The notes beneath the pieces are model-generated. The model ran no database searches, had not been told where the DNA came from, and saw only the letters and a program-made list of their open reading frames with translations. Source: Linyphia triangularis (lineage: Eukaryota > Arthropoda > Arachnida > Araneae > Linyphiidae). From it: 64,000 bases of DNA. The stretch covers positions 39,635,365 through 39,699,364 of the forward strand of contig OZ021722.1 in assembly GCA_963978545.1 (NCBI GenBank), written 5' to 3'. Position numbers and translations under genes: made by a program. Every line of letters starts with the position of its first letter. Positions within the stretch are counted from its first letter, which is position 1. Of the stretch, positions 22,681 through 34,863 are shown in pieces.

Positions 22681-23339
22681 TTATTAAAAATAATTATAAA
22701 ATTGGGTTATTATATTTAAAATTTGGACCAGTATTAATTTAAAATCACCGGGCCGATTTTATGTTCCACTCTGTCCTTGATACCTCGGCAGATATCGTGA
22801 TTGAAAAAATAAAGCATTAAATATAAAGAGGAGACTGACGATCTCTGAAACTAAAAATATGACATCGCTCACCTGAAAAGTCATTGATAAATGAGAAATT
22901 TATGACAAAGACTCGTGCTTAAAAAACAACAACCAAATATTAAACATTAAAACCAAATGTTACTTTTACTTAACATGTTGAAAAGAAAATGATAAAGTAT
23001 CGCCGTTTCGTCATCTGACCGATTTTTAAATTGATGGAGATTGTAGATGGAAGAGCTATGCGATATTTTCTAGAAAACGACAGTTTCAAAAAAAAAAAAT
23101 GAATAAGTAAAATAAAATGCTAACTCGAGGCACTTATCTCGGATCTTAAAAATACTTACCAATGGATAGTTTGAGAGATGAAGGAGGCCTATTACATGCC
23201 TGCTTTTCGATACATATTTCCTTCATCTTCTAAGTTCTGCAATACAACCCAAATTCAAAATAATATAATAACAGAGCTTTCTAACCAAAGCTTGGCAATG
23301 CGTCTTGTGAAATGAGCATATGCAAATTAAAAGAGCAAC
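22681..23339. other. Anonymous DNA
   Basis: No gene or repeat boundary is recognised between the AT-only repeat and the next palindrome. Confidence 0.45.
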
Positions 23340-23824
23340 GTATGTTATTCATGGATTGGCAAAACATTTTTTTAACAACTATACAGATATTATTTTAACA
23401 CTTTAAGGGTCACCAACACATTTAAGAATTTACCATTTTTTATATGGGTCAAGAAATTTGAATAATCAATTCATTCAATATGAATTTGAAAAGCAGACAA
23501 AGTATTTGTATTCCTTTTAACCGATAGATTGCGACAAGCATAAAGCTCAGCACTAGGAAAATCTTACGTTAGTCTTTTGCTGAAAATGTATCTTCAAAGT
23601 GATATTTCTGAAACAACTAAATCGTGTATTTTATCATTGTTTAAAGTTATAAGGAAAAAACAGTTTATCTCAGATCAAATGAACGTTTCACAATAAAAGG
23701 TTTTGAATATAGAAGAACCGTCCAACTAAAATGTCACTGAATTAAATGTGGTATAAAGCTTGTAACAACTGGCAGAGGTGAACACAAATTGAAACAAATC
23801 GTCTAAAATGACTGATTTGAAACT

Positions 23825-23858
<34 letters not shown>

Positions 23859-24759
23859 TCAAGAAGTGTTATAAAGTATCTGAAGTTGTCGTGTCAAAGT
23901 CAGCTACACGTGGGTCATTGCATAAATTTAAGTTTCAATCGTGGATCCCCAAAGTAAAACCAAATATGAACATAAAGCAGAGACGTGTACGACTCTTTTG
24001 ATGCAAAGAGAAGTTCACCGGAAGTCTTAAACAAGATTTATAAAAGGTATCAACGCCAAACCCGAACACTTCCTTCGTCCACGGATTTATGAAATAGAGA
24101 TTAATCTCTGAATAAAACACTTTCCCAGTCATGTTGCCCCCAAATGAGCTTCTCTTTGCACTAGGAGAGTCGTGCACGTCTCTGATTCATGTTCATCTTT
24201 GGCTCTGTTTTGGGGACCCGCGATTGAAACTCAAATTTATGCAATCGTCTAAGTGTAATTGATTTTAGCACAACTCCAGATTCTTTCCAACAGTTATTGG
24301 TGTAAAAAACAGTTTTAAAGCAATTATTTTAGACGATTCGTTTTAATTTACGTTCATCTCTACTTTTTAGTTCGCCGATTCTTCTACATTCCTTTAAAGT
24401 CTTAAAAACCGCTTAGATTGTGAAACATTCATTTGATCAGAGATAAATTATTGTTTCTTTCCAGCTTTAAACAATGGTAAAATACAAGATTTCGTTGTTG
24501 ACACGATTTTTTGTTTGACAACCCATTTTCAGCAAAAGATTAACGTAAGATTTTCCGAGCGCGAAGATTTATACTTGTCGCAACCTATCGATTAACAGGT
24601 TTGCAAATATTTCGTCTGCTTTTTAAATTCATGTTGAGTGAATTGATTATTCTATTTTTCTGACCCATATGAAAAATCAACATAATTTTTTAAAATGTTA
24701 AAGACCCTTATATTGTTAAAATAATATCTATATTAGAGGTCGGCGATATATCGATACGA

Positions 24760-24834
<75 letters not shown>

Positions 24835-25565
24835 AATATCGCTTATAAAAATATCGATACAAGTCACCGATATATCGATATTTTCAAACATTTTTAGTTT
24901 TTTGATGATCGTTTTGTAGTTCCATGTGTTTTTTTTGATTTTCTTTATTCCCTTTTCAAAAACTTCAAAACTAACGTTTGAACTTGACTGAGAGACAGTT
25001 AAAATGGTACCCTAACAAAAAATAAAACATGATGTAATAGAAAGATAAGATAATTTTTTAGTAGTCATTAACATAGCGCCGTTTCTGTTGCCAGCTTGTG
25101 CCTGGAATTTGTACCTAATTTTAAATATTAAAAACATCTCTATCAGCAAAATATGAGATAAACTACTTTTCAAAATGTCTTTGTTAAAAATGAATACGAA
25201 TTTATGCATTGACATCCAAATGAATTTTATTTATTCTGATTGATATTATAATTTGTTTATTAAAACAATTTTTATAATTTATTTATCAAAGCAATTTTTA
25301 TAATTTATTCATCAAAACAATTTTTATAGTTTATTTATTAAAACAATTTTTATAATTTATTTATTAAAACAATTTAATCATGAATTCATGAAAAGTAAAA
25401 ATTTACCCCAAAAAACAGTGGGGGAAAAAAATCATATATCGGTATTATTTTTCTATGCAACGATATAGTATCGATATTTATATTGATCGATATTTCCGAC
25501 CTCTAATCTGTATGGTTGTGGGAAATTGTTTTGCCAATTCTTTTATCATGGTAAACTATGCGGAA
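23340..25565. mobile_element. Large decayed inverted repeat (arms about 600 bp)
   Basis: The left arm about 23340-24020 matches, inverted, the right arm about 24145-24733 continuing at 25514-25565. Shared blocks run from GATTGGCAAAACA (outer) through AAAATCTTACGTTA and TTTGCTGAAAATG to CAGAGACGTG, ACGACTC and GCAAAGAGAAG near the loop. Arms differ by many substitutions and indels, so this palindrome is older than the one at 21481. The right arm is interrupted by the hAT element at 24734-25505. A T run of about 28 sits in the left arm. Superfamily unknown. Confidence 0.75.
24734..25505. mobile_element. hAT-type non-autonomous element containing (AT)n
   Basis: Termini TAGAGGTCGG are inverted at the two ends and followed by CGATATATCGATA-type subterminal repeats. 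An 8-bp duplication ATCTATAT/ATCTGTAT (one mismatch) lies at 24726-24733 and 25506-25513. The interior has an (AT)n tract at about 24762-24831, a fragment of the dispersed repeat seen at 12166, and a four-to-five-unit ATTTATTAAAACAATTTTTATA tandem repeat near 25250-25375. No coding capacity. Confidence 0.85.
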
Positions 25566-25692
25566 GAAAATATCAGAAACAAAAGTGAGTAGATAGGTGT
25601 GACAGTAGAGCATCTATCGATGATACGCTGCCGTAGATTCATCAAACTCCTTGAATAAGTATTCTTAGCTGAACTTTGATGTTAAGTCGGAC

Positions 25693-26200
25693 AAAATAAG
25701 ATAACCCATAAAAACAGAGTTTTTAAAAATCCTTTACATGCATTGTCAATTATTATATTCATTAACACAGCGCCGATATTAAAAACATTACATTAGCAAA
25801 ATGTGCGGCAAACTACGTTTCAAAACTTATTTATTAAAAATGAACGTGAATTGATGCTCTCATATCCAAATATCATTTATTAATTTTGATTGAAGTAATT
25901 TTATTATTTATTTATTAAAAAATATGTTCGTAATAGGAAAGATTTTCAACAATGGTCGGTTCAATGCTTTTTTAATGCGATTGGATGACGGCAAGTTGAT
26001 TTATTAGTATTACGTAAAAGCGGCCTTTTAATGGTGGTTACAGCCCCAAAATTTGATGAAATGCTTTGTCATCGACATCGAATCTATCTGCAAAGTTTCA
26101 GCCCGATTGGATGACGGCAAGGGGATTAATTAGGCCTCCGCAGATTCTGCCGCCATCAATAAATATACAAAAGAAAAAGCAATTTAGAGGATTTAAAAAT
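25693..26200 (+). repeat. Dispersed about 500-bp repeat, copy 2
   Basis: Same orientation and layout as 12166-12660, beginning ATAACCCATAAAAACAGAGT and ending GAGGATTTAAAAATC. Together with the fragment in the hAT element near 25012 this makes three copies. Confidence 0.8.
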
Positions 26201-26550
26201 CGAGTGACTTTATATCTGATGATAGATCATTAAAAACAGCCACAGTAGACGATTAACGACCGAATGTAGTTGGCTAAATTTGTTTTTGAGAAACTATTGT
26301 ACTGCAAATGGTTTGTGTGCGGGGGTTGCATTATGTTGAAACGGCAAGGTAGGCAAAAACAACTACCTCTATTTACTACCTATTTACATCTACCTTTTTT
26401 TTTATAGAAGAATATCATTAATAAACTCAGGAGTTCACATTCTGCCACAGCTGGCGGAATTTTAGTCCATTTAGCGTACGGACTTTGAACACGGCTTCTA
26501 ATAGACAATTCTTCCAAATACCGCACCACATATTTATGAACTACTTTCTA
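26201..26550. other. Anonymous DNA
   Basis: A short gap between the dispersed repeat and the Tc1-type element. Nothing is recognised. Confidence 0.45.
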
Positions 26551-28048
26551 AGGCCCTGGAAAAGTTATAAAGTCGAATAAATAGCCAATTAAACTAGGAT
26601 GTATGTAAATTTGCCGGATGGAAAAGCAATTAAAATATAAAATATGCAAATGATTTGTCAATTATAATACATAGTAATTAAAACCTAATTTAAATTAATC
26701 GAACTATTTACCATATTAAATATTAATCTTAGCTGCTGAAAGAAACAAGTATAAAATCGTCGAATTTTTTTCAGGGATATGCAAATTTTCTGCGGTCTGA
26801 GAAAGCACGAAATATAAAAGGCAACCTAACAACGCATTTTGGGTTATTTTAATATTTCTCTGCGCTATCGACAACGATGCTGAGACAGAAACAATTGTCC
26901 GATGTAGAACGTGGGAAAATCCTTGGAATAAAAGCAAGCATGGAATGAGTGGTGCAGCTATTTTTAGGTCTATCGGTGGGTCTAAAACGTTAGTCATAAT
27001 TTTTTTTATAAAATCCTTCAAAGAATGGTTAATACTAAGGCCCAGAAAGACAAAAAGCACTTTCAAAGTGCCAAAAATCGACCGTTTTTCGATATTCATG
27101 CGGCAAAAAAAAAAATTCTTATACTGAAATAGTTCATGATTTAAGCCTGTTATGTACCAGCCGAACTGTCCGCAACGTTTTAAGTTCCAACCCGAGACCA
27201 CAGTTCGTAAAATTACAACCTCGACCACCCATGACAAAGAAGCATGAATCACCTCGCTTAGAATTAGCTAAGAAATATGTGTCGCTTAGAGATAAATGGA
27301 AAGATATAGTTTTTTCGGATGAGAAAAAATTTAATTTTGATGGACCAGACAGCTTTACAAAATACTGGCATGAACATGATATTAAAAAAAATAATATCTT
27401 ACTTTTCCAAGTGGCAATATGGAGGTGGATCAGTAATGGTATGAGGAGCGTTTGCTGCTAATGGCACGGTACCAATTGTGGTAATTGATACTAAAATGAA
27501 TGCAGAAAAGTATCAAGATATTGCTGGGCAATACTTTGCTTCTAAATGCTCCACTAGTTACATAAGGAGATTGGACATTTCAGCAGGATAATACCAGCAT
27601 CCATGCATTTCGTACAACAAAAGCTTGGTTTGAAGCAAATGAGATCCATCCGCTTGATTGGCCATCCTGCAGTTGAGATTTAAATCCAAGGAAAAATATG
27701 TGGGGAATTCTTGCGCAATCTGTTTATAAGGACATGCGACAGCGGGGGAAAGATGAACTCATCAATGCGATCAAGAATGCACGGGAAAATATCGATATAG
27801 AAATTTTACCTCGACTTACTATAACGATGACTGATAAAAGTCATTGAAAAAAAAGGTAAATTTGCAGAATATTGACTTTATATTTTCATCCAAAACTCCT
27901 TGACCTTATATTTATCTCCAAGATGAAGTGAAATCAAATTTCTAAATTGTCATTTAAAATGAACTAAACAAATTTTTCGTGTTTAACTAAGTTTTATACT
28001 TTTTTTGTTAATATATTTTGCCACCTTATAATTTTTTTCCCAAGGCCT
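26551..28048 (+). mobile_element. Tc1/Tc3-like transposon, full length but inactive
   Basis: The element is about 1.5 kb between TA dinucleotides (26549-26550 and 28049-28050). Imperfect inverted termini: AGGCCCTGGAAAA at the left and AGGCCTTGGGAAAA in reverse at the right, with TTATAAAG/TTATAAGG just inside. It encloses one broken transposase gene. The size and TA target fit the Tc1 family. Confidence 0.82.
26878..27850 (+). pseudogene. Broken Tc1/Tc3-like transposase
   Basis: The reading starts at ATGCTGAGACAGAAACAATT (MLRQKQLSDVERGKILGIKA), typical of a Tc1-type helix-turn-helix, then loses frame repeatedly. The segment 27231-27461 is intact enough to show MTKKHESPRLELAKKYVSLR and the first catalytic block FSDEKKFNFDGPD. 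Further on, QQDNTSIHA keeps the second acidic residue. The third block reads DLNPRKNMW instead of the usual DLNPIEN, so the third catalytic acid is replaced by lysine. Several stops and frameshifts confirm it is dead. The 178-codon antisense frame over this region is a shadow. Confidence 0.85.
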
Positions 28049-29279
28049 TAGTGCTCAGTAATGGGCGTTGTGTCTATTCAGCATGTCGTTTCTTTGGAAC
28101 TTTGGTAAAAGTGGCCTAAAAGTTTTCATTGTACTTTAACAGTTAAGCCAGTGTTGCAAGTTCGGATCCTCAAATTTTTTCAAATTCCCTGAGTGTATTT
28201 TTCAGAATTTTATTTCATTATGTTTTTTTACTTTTTCTTTGTTTGATTTTAACTTCTCTTCGTTACTTAACTCAACAAAATTGCATAATAACACCGGAGA
28301 ACACGTTTTTCAATTCACTTCAAAACGTTATCTATGCTCTTATCATAGTATTGCGCACATTTTAATTGAACTAATCGGAACTTTCTTAATTCGCCGCTAG
28401 GAGCTCAGTAAACCATCTTAAAAGATCAACATGATCACTTTACTATTGGTATTCATTACTTAACTCGATATATGAGATCAGAGACGACGGGAACGGGGGG
28501 CGTAGGGGGCGACTCGCCCCCCCCCCCCCCCCAAGTTTTAGAAAGTTGGACAGTCGGCAAATTTTCAAAAATTTTATCGAGATTTTTCTTTTTCTTAAGT
28601 CGATCCACAATAAAATCGAATTAAATGGGGGGGGGGGGGGGAATGGAACAAAATTATTAAAAATATCTGAATGGCAGCGTGACCCGAGTTTGACGAATCG
28701 ACATTTTTACAATAGAAGTCTATTATAGGGGAGTCGGTGTCTTTTTTTCCGGCTACAATGATGGACTGCGAACGCAAATATTACCACAAGTTTTTAGAAA
28801 GGCTGGTAGTCGGCACATTTCTGAAATGTCATCCCTTCTTTTAAAAATCCCTACTGACGGATGTTTCAAAACATATTGAATGGAAAAAGTACAAATAATT
28901 AAACTCATCATTAGTATTATAAAATTGTGATCACAATGCAGCTTCAGTTGACGGTCGGCAATTTTGAATTGGAGTAAGTATATCCTTTTTGACAGGAGCA
29001 TTAAAATAATATCATCATTGATATCTTCACTGACATTAAATAACTTTGATGTGTTACAGTAGATGATATACTTTTATTTGTGGTACGTCAGACAACGCCT
29101 CAAAAACCATGACATACACATTAAACGTCATTTACATAAAATATGTAATGTACATCATATGAGTTAAAGGTTTCATACAAAATTTCAAAACACCAAAATT
29201 TTGTATCCGAAAATTGACCCGCATTTTACAAAGTTACTGCAATTAATGTCAAGTAGAACTCCATAAATGTTGTTATGTA

Positions 29280-30010
29280 CAGGATGGTCATAAAGAAACT
29301 TTGCCGATATATGGATCTCTAAAGGCAGTCTTCAACAGATCGAGATGAGATTTCAGGTATAGTTATTCAGAGATATGAGGTCGGAATTCTATTAATTTCG
29401 GCAAAATGGCGCTCATGATTACCCTGGTTATAGTTACGAATAGCAACGCCTACTTTTTCCAATCGAGAAATGATCACTGCATGCGAAAACCCTAAAGAGC
29501 GTTGGAATGTTACGTGTATCACAAAAAACGGAAGCACAAAATACAGATCTGCAAACTGCCAACAAAAACACGATCGGAGCAATGGAGGCCGCTCACCAAA
29601 TATTCAGCTTGGAAAACCGACTAAATTGCCTGTGATGGCACTCATGTGAACTTTGGCCTCTGTCAAATGCAAATTTCCATCGTGCTCCTCAATCGCGTTT
29701 TTGTTGGCCGTTCGCAGAGCTTTTTAATTTTTGTGCAAGCATAATGCGTCCGTTTTTTGTGATACACGTACCGTTCCATCTCTCTTTAGGGTTTCCTTAT
29801 GCGCTGAGCATTTTGCGACAGGAAAAAGTAGACGTTGTCATTTGAAAATTTCGTGCATGTAACTATAACCATAACCGTGAGCACCATTTGTTGAAATTCA
29901 CAGAATCTCGAGCTCATACCTCTGAATAACTATACTTGAAATCTCGATCTGTTAAACGGAACGGAAGCTAGAGGCCCATATATCGGCAAAGTTTCTTTAT
30001 GACCACCTTG
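29280..30010. mobile_element. Palindromic mariner-like MITE
   Basis: TA dinucleotides flank at 29278-29279 and 30011-30012. Arms start CAGGATGGTCATAAAGAAAC and, in reverse, CAAGGTGGTCATAAAGAAAC. Inverted similarity runs about 330 bp inward, to CCAACAAAAACACGAT near the centre, leaving only a short loop. Arms are diverged by substitutions and indels. As in the element at 6353, nearly the whole element is one end joined to an inverted copy of itself. Confidence 0.8.
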
Positions 30011-30257
30011 TACTTCATATATTGAAAATGCATTCCCAAAATAATGCATGCCACTTGTAAACTGGAATCCGATATCGAATTTATTCTAACAAAATAATCT
30101 TTGGAAAAGTATTGAAAGGTTTATTATAATACTATCTAAAATTCTTAATGTTCCCCGTGCTCAAATAGCTGTGGACCGACATTGTCCAATACAACTAGAT
30201 TCAGTGTATTGCAAATTGTGAGTATCCTTTCACTCCTATCCTCGATTTCTGACGCAA

Positions 30258-30311
30258 TTTGGCCTTTGTGTTGCCCTTGCGCCTAATAAATTTGAAAAAC
30301 AACCAACCAAC
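30258..30311 (+). repeat. SINE-type 3' tail (GTTGCCCTTGCGCC..AACC)
   Basis: Same 3' end as at 340-388: GTGTTGCCCTTGCGCC, an A/T-rich spacer, then ACAACCAACCAACC. It looks like a 5'-truncated copy of the second AACC-tailed family. Confidence 0.55.
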
Positions 30312-31699
30312 CTATCCTGGATCTTTAGTCTAAATACCTTTAAAAATATTTCAAATTGGATCAATAAATCTCAAATTAGGATCATAACCATTACATGTGG
30401 GTAAGGGAAATGGGGGTGGGTTTTTGGAAATTTCATGTTGACAGTGATGTTTCTCTTGCTTTGAAGATCATATGTGCAACTTGTTTTTCCTCAAGATCGG
30501 ATTAACATTGTAGATTAGAATACCTCTCCCCCCTCCCCACACCTTTCCCAAAAAACCCCACACGTACTATTCTCTATACAGTTTGGTATGTTGTGCTAAA
30601 AATTATGGCATGCTTTTTTTATAGAGTATTTTGTCACTAAATTCGAAGTTCAATTAGTTGCAAATAACTTACCTTTTTGCACATAAATATTATAGTTTGG
30701 TTTAATGCTAAAGTAATCCATTTTATTTTTAATCCCGCTTAGGAAAAAACAACCTAGCATTTTCAAGTATACTTTCCTTCTTGAACAAATGATTATTGTT
30801 CAAAAAACGAGTAATATTTGCAGAAATTATTGCTGAAAAAACATACATCAGTGAAAAACCACAAAAAAAAATCATTAAAATTAAATCCAGCAATTTTGAT
30901 AAAAATATGTACTCGAAGTAACTACTTTTAAGAAGTAGGTTCCTTTGAATTATTACAAAAAAATTAAGTTTTACTATTAACACACGTTTCAAGAAAAATC
31001 AAAATCTTTTCTTTTTTAGTTAGGAAAATGTGTTAAAAAGTATTTAAAAATTAAATAATTAACAAATCGTTTTTAATAATAATTGTCTTTTGCAATGCAA
31101 CTTGTATCGAAATGAAGCACTTGTACTTCTCAGTTTACTGAATTGGTTTAAGATTGTGGGGGAAAATTCTATCTATCTGCAAGGTATAAATGTCTCCCCC
31201 CCCCCCTCCCTGCCCCCAAATAAAAACGCTTCCAAAAATAATCTCCTTTGTTTGGAGAGGAAGAGTTAATTTACTAAAAAGAAATGAAAAATTAAATGAA
31301 TTTGAAGGAACTTCAACTATAATGTGATGGGAATTTACTTAAAATTTGACATTAAGTACGTATTAATAAAATGCCATAAAATATTAAAAATTGTTTAGAC
31401 GGTAATTTAAAAATAATTCAAACTAATTTCACATTAAATAAAACAATTCACAATTAAATAAAAAAAATGCATTAACAATTAGTTTTACATTAATTAATTA
31501 TTAATAATGCAGGAATTATTCATATATTAATTAAAAATTATTTATGCGTTAATTTTACATTAATAAAAATTAGTTAACAATTTATTAGCACCTTAATTTA
31601 TATTTTCTACATTTACACCGGACATGCCTTGATTTCAGTCGGCAAAAGGATGTCTACGCCCCCCCAACCAAAATTCTTAGTGACGGCCCTGTATGAGAT

Positions 31700-32150
31700 G
31701 CTATTTCAAATTTAAACTGCTTAAAATGACTTAACCGATCACACTGTATAAAAGTGAGGTATTAACCGTTTGTTTTTTTTGCCAAATTCTTAATAAATTA
31801 ATCTAAAATAGAAATTGCGATCAAATATGTTTGATCTGTTGAAACCCATTGTAAAAATTCAATAGCATCACTTTCGTCGTTCTTTAAAATTGGATTTTAA
31901 TAAATCAAGGTTTTGTTGGGCAATCGTCTAAGCAAATACTGTTTGTTTGCATCACAATTTTCGTGAAACATAATCAATATATTCATTTCATCTTGGGTGC
32001 TTTGGTGTTAATGGTCCAATATCTTTTGGGTAATCATCTGTGTCCTTTTCGACATTCAGAGATAACAAAGCCTCAAGCAAACCGTCAGGTACTATGGATC
32101 ACTATCATCATCACTATCACCAACTGGCGTCTTCAATTTATTACATGTAT
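31700..32150. other. Anonymous DNA
   Basis: No gene or repeat boundary is recognised between the hAT element and the truncated SINE. Confidence 0.45.
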
Positions 32151-32164
32151 CTCAACAACGAAGG

Positions 32165-32268
32165 GGCATGGGTGTTTGTAAATGTATGTTATCTTGTCGA
32201 ATGACGAATGTCTCGGCGCATTTAGCCCTCGTGTTGCTGACGGCGCCAGATAATCTGAAAACAACCAA
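32165..32268 (+). repeat. 5'-truncated SINE family A, copy 7
   Basis: It begins at the GGCATGGGTGTTTGTAAATG body, lacks the tRNA head, and ends ACAACCAA. A 14-bp duplication CTCAACAACGAAGG at 32151-32164 and 32269-32282 shows it was inserted already truncated. Confidence 0.9.
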
Positions 32269-32399
32269 CTCAACAACGAAGGCACAATGTTGAGCAAAAC
32301 AATACTGGGCTAATCACTCAGCTCATGCGAGAAGCTCGACGTGTGTGTCAACGTCTTCACTCGGAGAAAGCATTGAAATGTCAACTTCACAAAATTCCT

Positions 32400-32760
32400 T
32401 CTGCACCGAAATGATTTGATATCCCCCCTCTCTTTTTATTCTTTTTTTTTTTTACTTCAACCTGTTCCAGAGAGGTGGTTCTCTCACATATGTACGCGGA
32501 GGCAGGTGCTAGTTCACAAAGTCTTTCCTTTCCACTCCCAGCCGGGAGTTCAACCAACCAACCAAAACAATATTGCCTTCCTACAGTTGCCATGTCCCGT
32601 GCATCCCTTATGGCAATTTCGGGATACCTTGTGCAAGATAGAATCAGGTACGGGGCTTCAGAATTGGGACAGGTTGGAGCCAACTCGGTTCTTTCTTAGC
32701 CCCGGTCCTCTTTACGTTTACAAGCCAGTGCTATATCTTATGGTTAACTTTTAAAAGAAT
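32400..32760 (+). repeat. GC-richer unclassified repeat-like block with an AACC tail
   Basis: Segment CCCAGCCGGGAGTTCAACCAACCAACC (about 32536-32562) resembles the reverse complement of 33795-33830 (AACCCCCGAGCAGCCGG after a TTGG run). A third AACC-tailed repeat seems likely. Overlapping open frames on both strands lack any domain I recognise. Confidence 0.35.
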
Positions 32761-33104
32761 ATTGGTGGGTGGCTGTTTCGTTTGGAGGAAGCAAGACTTG
32801 ACGTGTGTTTCGATGATTTTCTGTCCCGTTCTGCGCATTTAGAGCATTAATAAATATACAATATTTTTTCTCCAGAAATATAATTTGCTTAAAATAAAAT
32901 TGTTTGATAAAATATAATTAAATTTGAACACTTTGCAAGGACTCAAATTTAACTGTAATTGAAAATCAATTTGATTATAATTCTACAAAATTAGGCAACT
33001 AATTTTTTCCCCTTTTTTTTTTACTAAAATGATTAAAAAAAAAAAAAAGGACCACTTTGTTATCACATATTAAAATGGGTTTTTTAATATAAAATTAAAT
33101 AAAC

Positions 33105-33200
33105 ACTAGGGGGCTTTGCCCCCTGCTCGCTAACGCTCGCCAACCCCCAAACGCCTCGCTGCGCTCGGATTGAGCGGCTTTGCCGCTCGAATTTGTGGTT
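33105..33200. repeat. GC-rich palindromic repeat patch
   Basis: It contains AGGGGGCTTTGCCCCCT, GCTCGCTAACGCTCGC and GAGCGGCTTTGCCGCTC, each self-complementary or nearly so. An ACACTAGGGGGCTTCGC fragment recurs at 39280. Likely the end of an unclassified transposable element. Confidence 0.5.
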
Positions 33201-33411
33201 AAAACATCTTGCTGCGCACGAATAGGTTTGCCAGCCATAAAAAATTTAATGTAAGGCCTAATAGAGAAAACACCTAAATTGCAAGTTTCATAATAGAAAG
33301 TTAAATATACTATCCGCCAACATTCTGACTTAAAACTTCATTAGCTATGCCCTAACATTGAAGTCCCAATATCTTTTATTTATTCTGATAAGTCGCCAAG
33401 TTAGAGAACGA

Positions 33412-33842
33412 CGTCCAACGCGAAGCATTTTCTGGATAGAAATACTTCAAAATAATAATTACTCTAATACAAAAATGCTTCAGAAAAACAGAAAAAATCA
33501 ACTTTGAAACGAAGAATTTAAAAAGAGCTTTAAAATTAGCAGCGGTCAGTTGTTTACATACGTAAGGATAGCTTTAAAATTAGCAACGGGTTTGTTGTTT
33601 ACATACGTAAGGGAGAACGACGTCCAACGCGAGGCATTTTCTGGATAGAAATATTTCAAAATAATAATTACTCTAATACAAAAATGCTTCAGAAAAACAG
33701 AAAAAATCAACTTTGAAACGAAGAGTTTAAAAAGAGCTTTAAAATTAGCAACGGGTTTGTTGTTTACATATAAGGATAGCTTTAAAATTAGCAACGATTG
33801 GTTGGTTGGTTGAACCCCCGAGCAGCCGGTTTGTTGTTTACA
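33412..33842 (+). repeat. Tandem duplication with 40-bp subrepeats
   Basis: A unit of roughly 200 bp starting GAGAACGACGTCCAACGCGA occurs at about 33412 and 33612. Inside and after it the subunit GCTTTAAAATTAGCAACG..TTGTTTACATACGTAAGG recurs four times. Confidence 0.85.
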
Positions 33843-34863
33843 TACGTAAGGATGTTGCCAATCATATATTCAAAATCATTGAGGCTTTGTAGTAGCTTAA
33901 TGATGAAAAATATTGAAATTTAACTAATTAATAAAGTGTTAATAAATTATTTTGGTACGTTTTGGCAAATCTACAGCTTATTTCCTTTAAAATGACACCT
34001 TGATCATTGAAATTGGTTGAGCGGTTTAGGCGGACGGACTAACCCCAAAAAACGTATTGCCTATTAAATATATAGATTACTTTGTTTGCATACATTCCCA
34101 TAAAATGGGAAATGAGAGTTATAAATGTTTAAAAATCTATAATTAAATACAATTAACCGAACTATTAATAAATACATACCCACTCTGTTACTTGGCTTGC
34201 TGTCATACAATCGAGCTGAAACTTGGCACATAAACTCGGAATGCATTCTATCAGGTTTTAGGTGCAAAAAAAAAGTTAGTCAATGGTATGGAATTTATGG
34301 TTTTCTTCGTATTGGTTAAAAGTTGTGAAAACTCGATCTGAGCTTTAAATCACTTGAGTTGCAATTGCATATGAAACTTGGTAATACATATAAAGAACTT
34401 TTAATTTAAGACTTGATTTTTATGGTTTGATCTCATCTATTTTACAATAAGCATTCTACTTGCATATTTTATCGATCTGAACACCAAATTATAATGATTC
34501 TAATATATTTTTAAAAATTTCAATAAATTGCCTCCTCTGTTACCAACACTAAGTGAACAAAAAAAATCTTCACTTCCGAGTTCACCTGTTCAATTTCATC
34601 TCAACTTTCGACTCAATGTCATCAAATCATTTAAGATTTAAAACTTGCCATTATTTTTTGTGTCTTTCGTGTTTTTTTGGCTATAACTCAAATAATATCA
34701 AAATATTTTTTTTGACAAACCTCGAATTCGTTATCAATACCTCAAAAAACCTAAAAAATCATAACTCTCTCAAATTTGTTTAAAAACACTTTTTAACTCC
34801 TAATATCTGGACTATCAGTGCAGTCATTCTGCTAGATTTCAGTGAGTATTAATTTATACAAAA
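33843..34863. other. Anonymous DNA
   Basis: A patch near 33990-34050 (GGTTGAGCGGTTTAGGCGGA) looks like a worn repeat fragment. No gene is supported. Confidence 0.4.

Larger units (their letters stand above)
28479..31691. mobile_element. 3.2-kb hAT-type element with 8-bp target duplication
   Basis: Perfect TATGAGAT at 28471-28478 and 31692-31699. Left terminus CAGAGACGACGGGAACGGGG, right terminus in reverse CAGGGCCGTCACTAAGAATT; both are followed by a G run, a layout common in hAT termini. Repeated AGTCGGCAAATTT/TAGTCGGCACATTT blocks occur near both ends. The interior contains homopolymer C or G tracts (28506, 28626, 31193), a palindromic mariner-like MITE (29280-30010) and a SINE-type tail at 30258-30311. 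No intact transposase is seen. Confidence 0.65.

Noticed and set aside
26716..27252. 178-codon minus-strand open frame
   Set aside because: It lies antisense to the broken Tc1-type transposase, which explains the region.
32387..32754. Overlapping open frames on both strands as a gene
   Set aside because: No domain, no convincing splice borders, and an AACC tail inside suggest a repeat.
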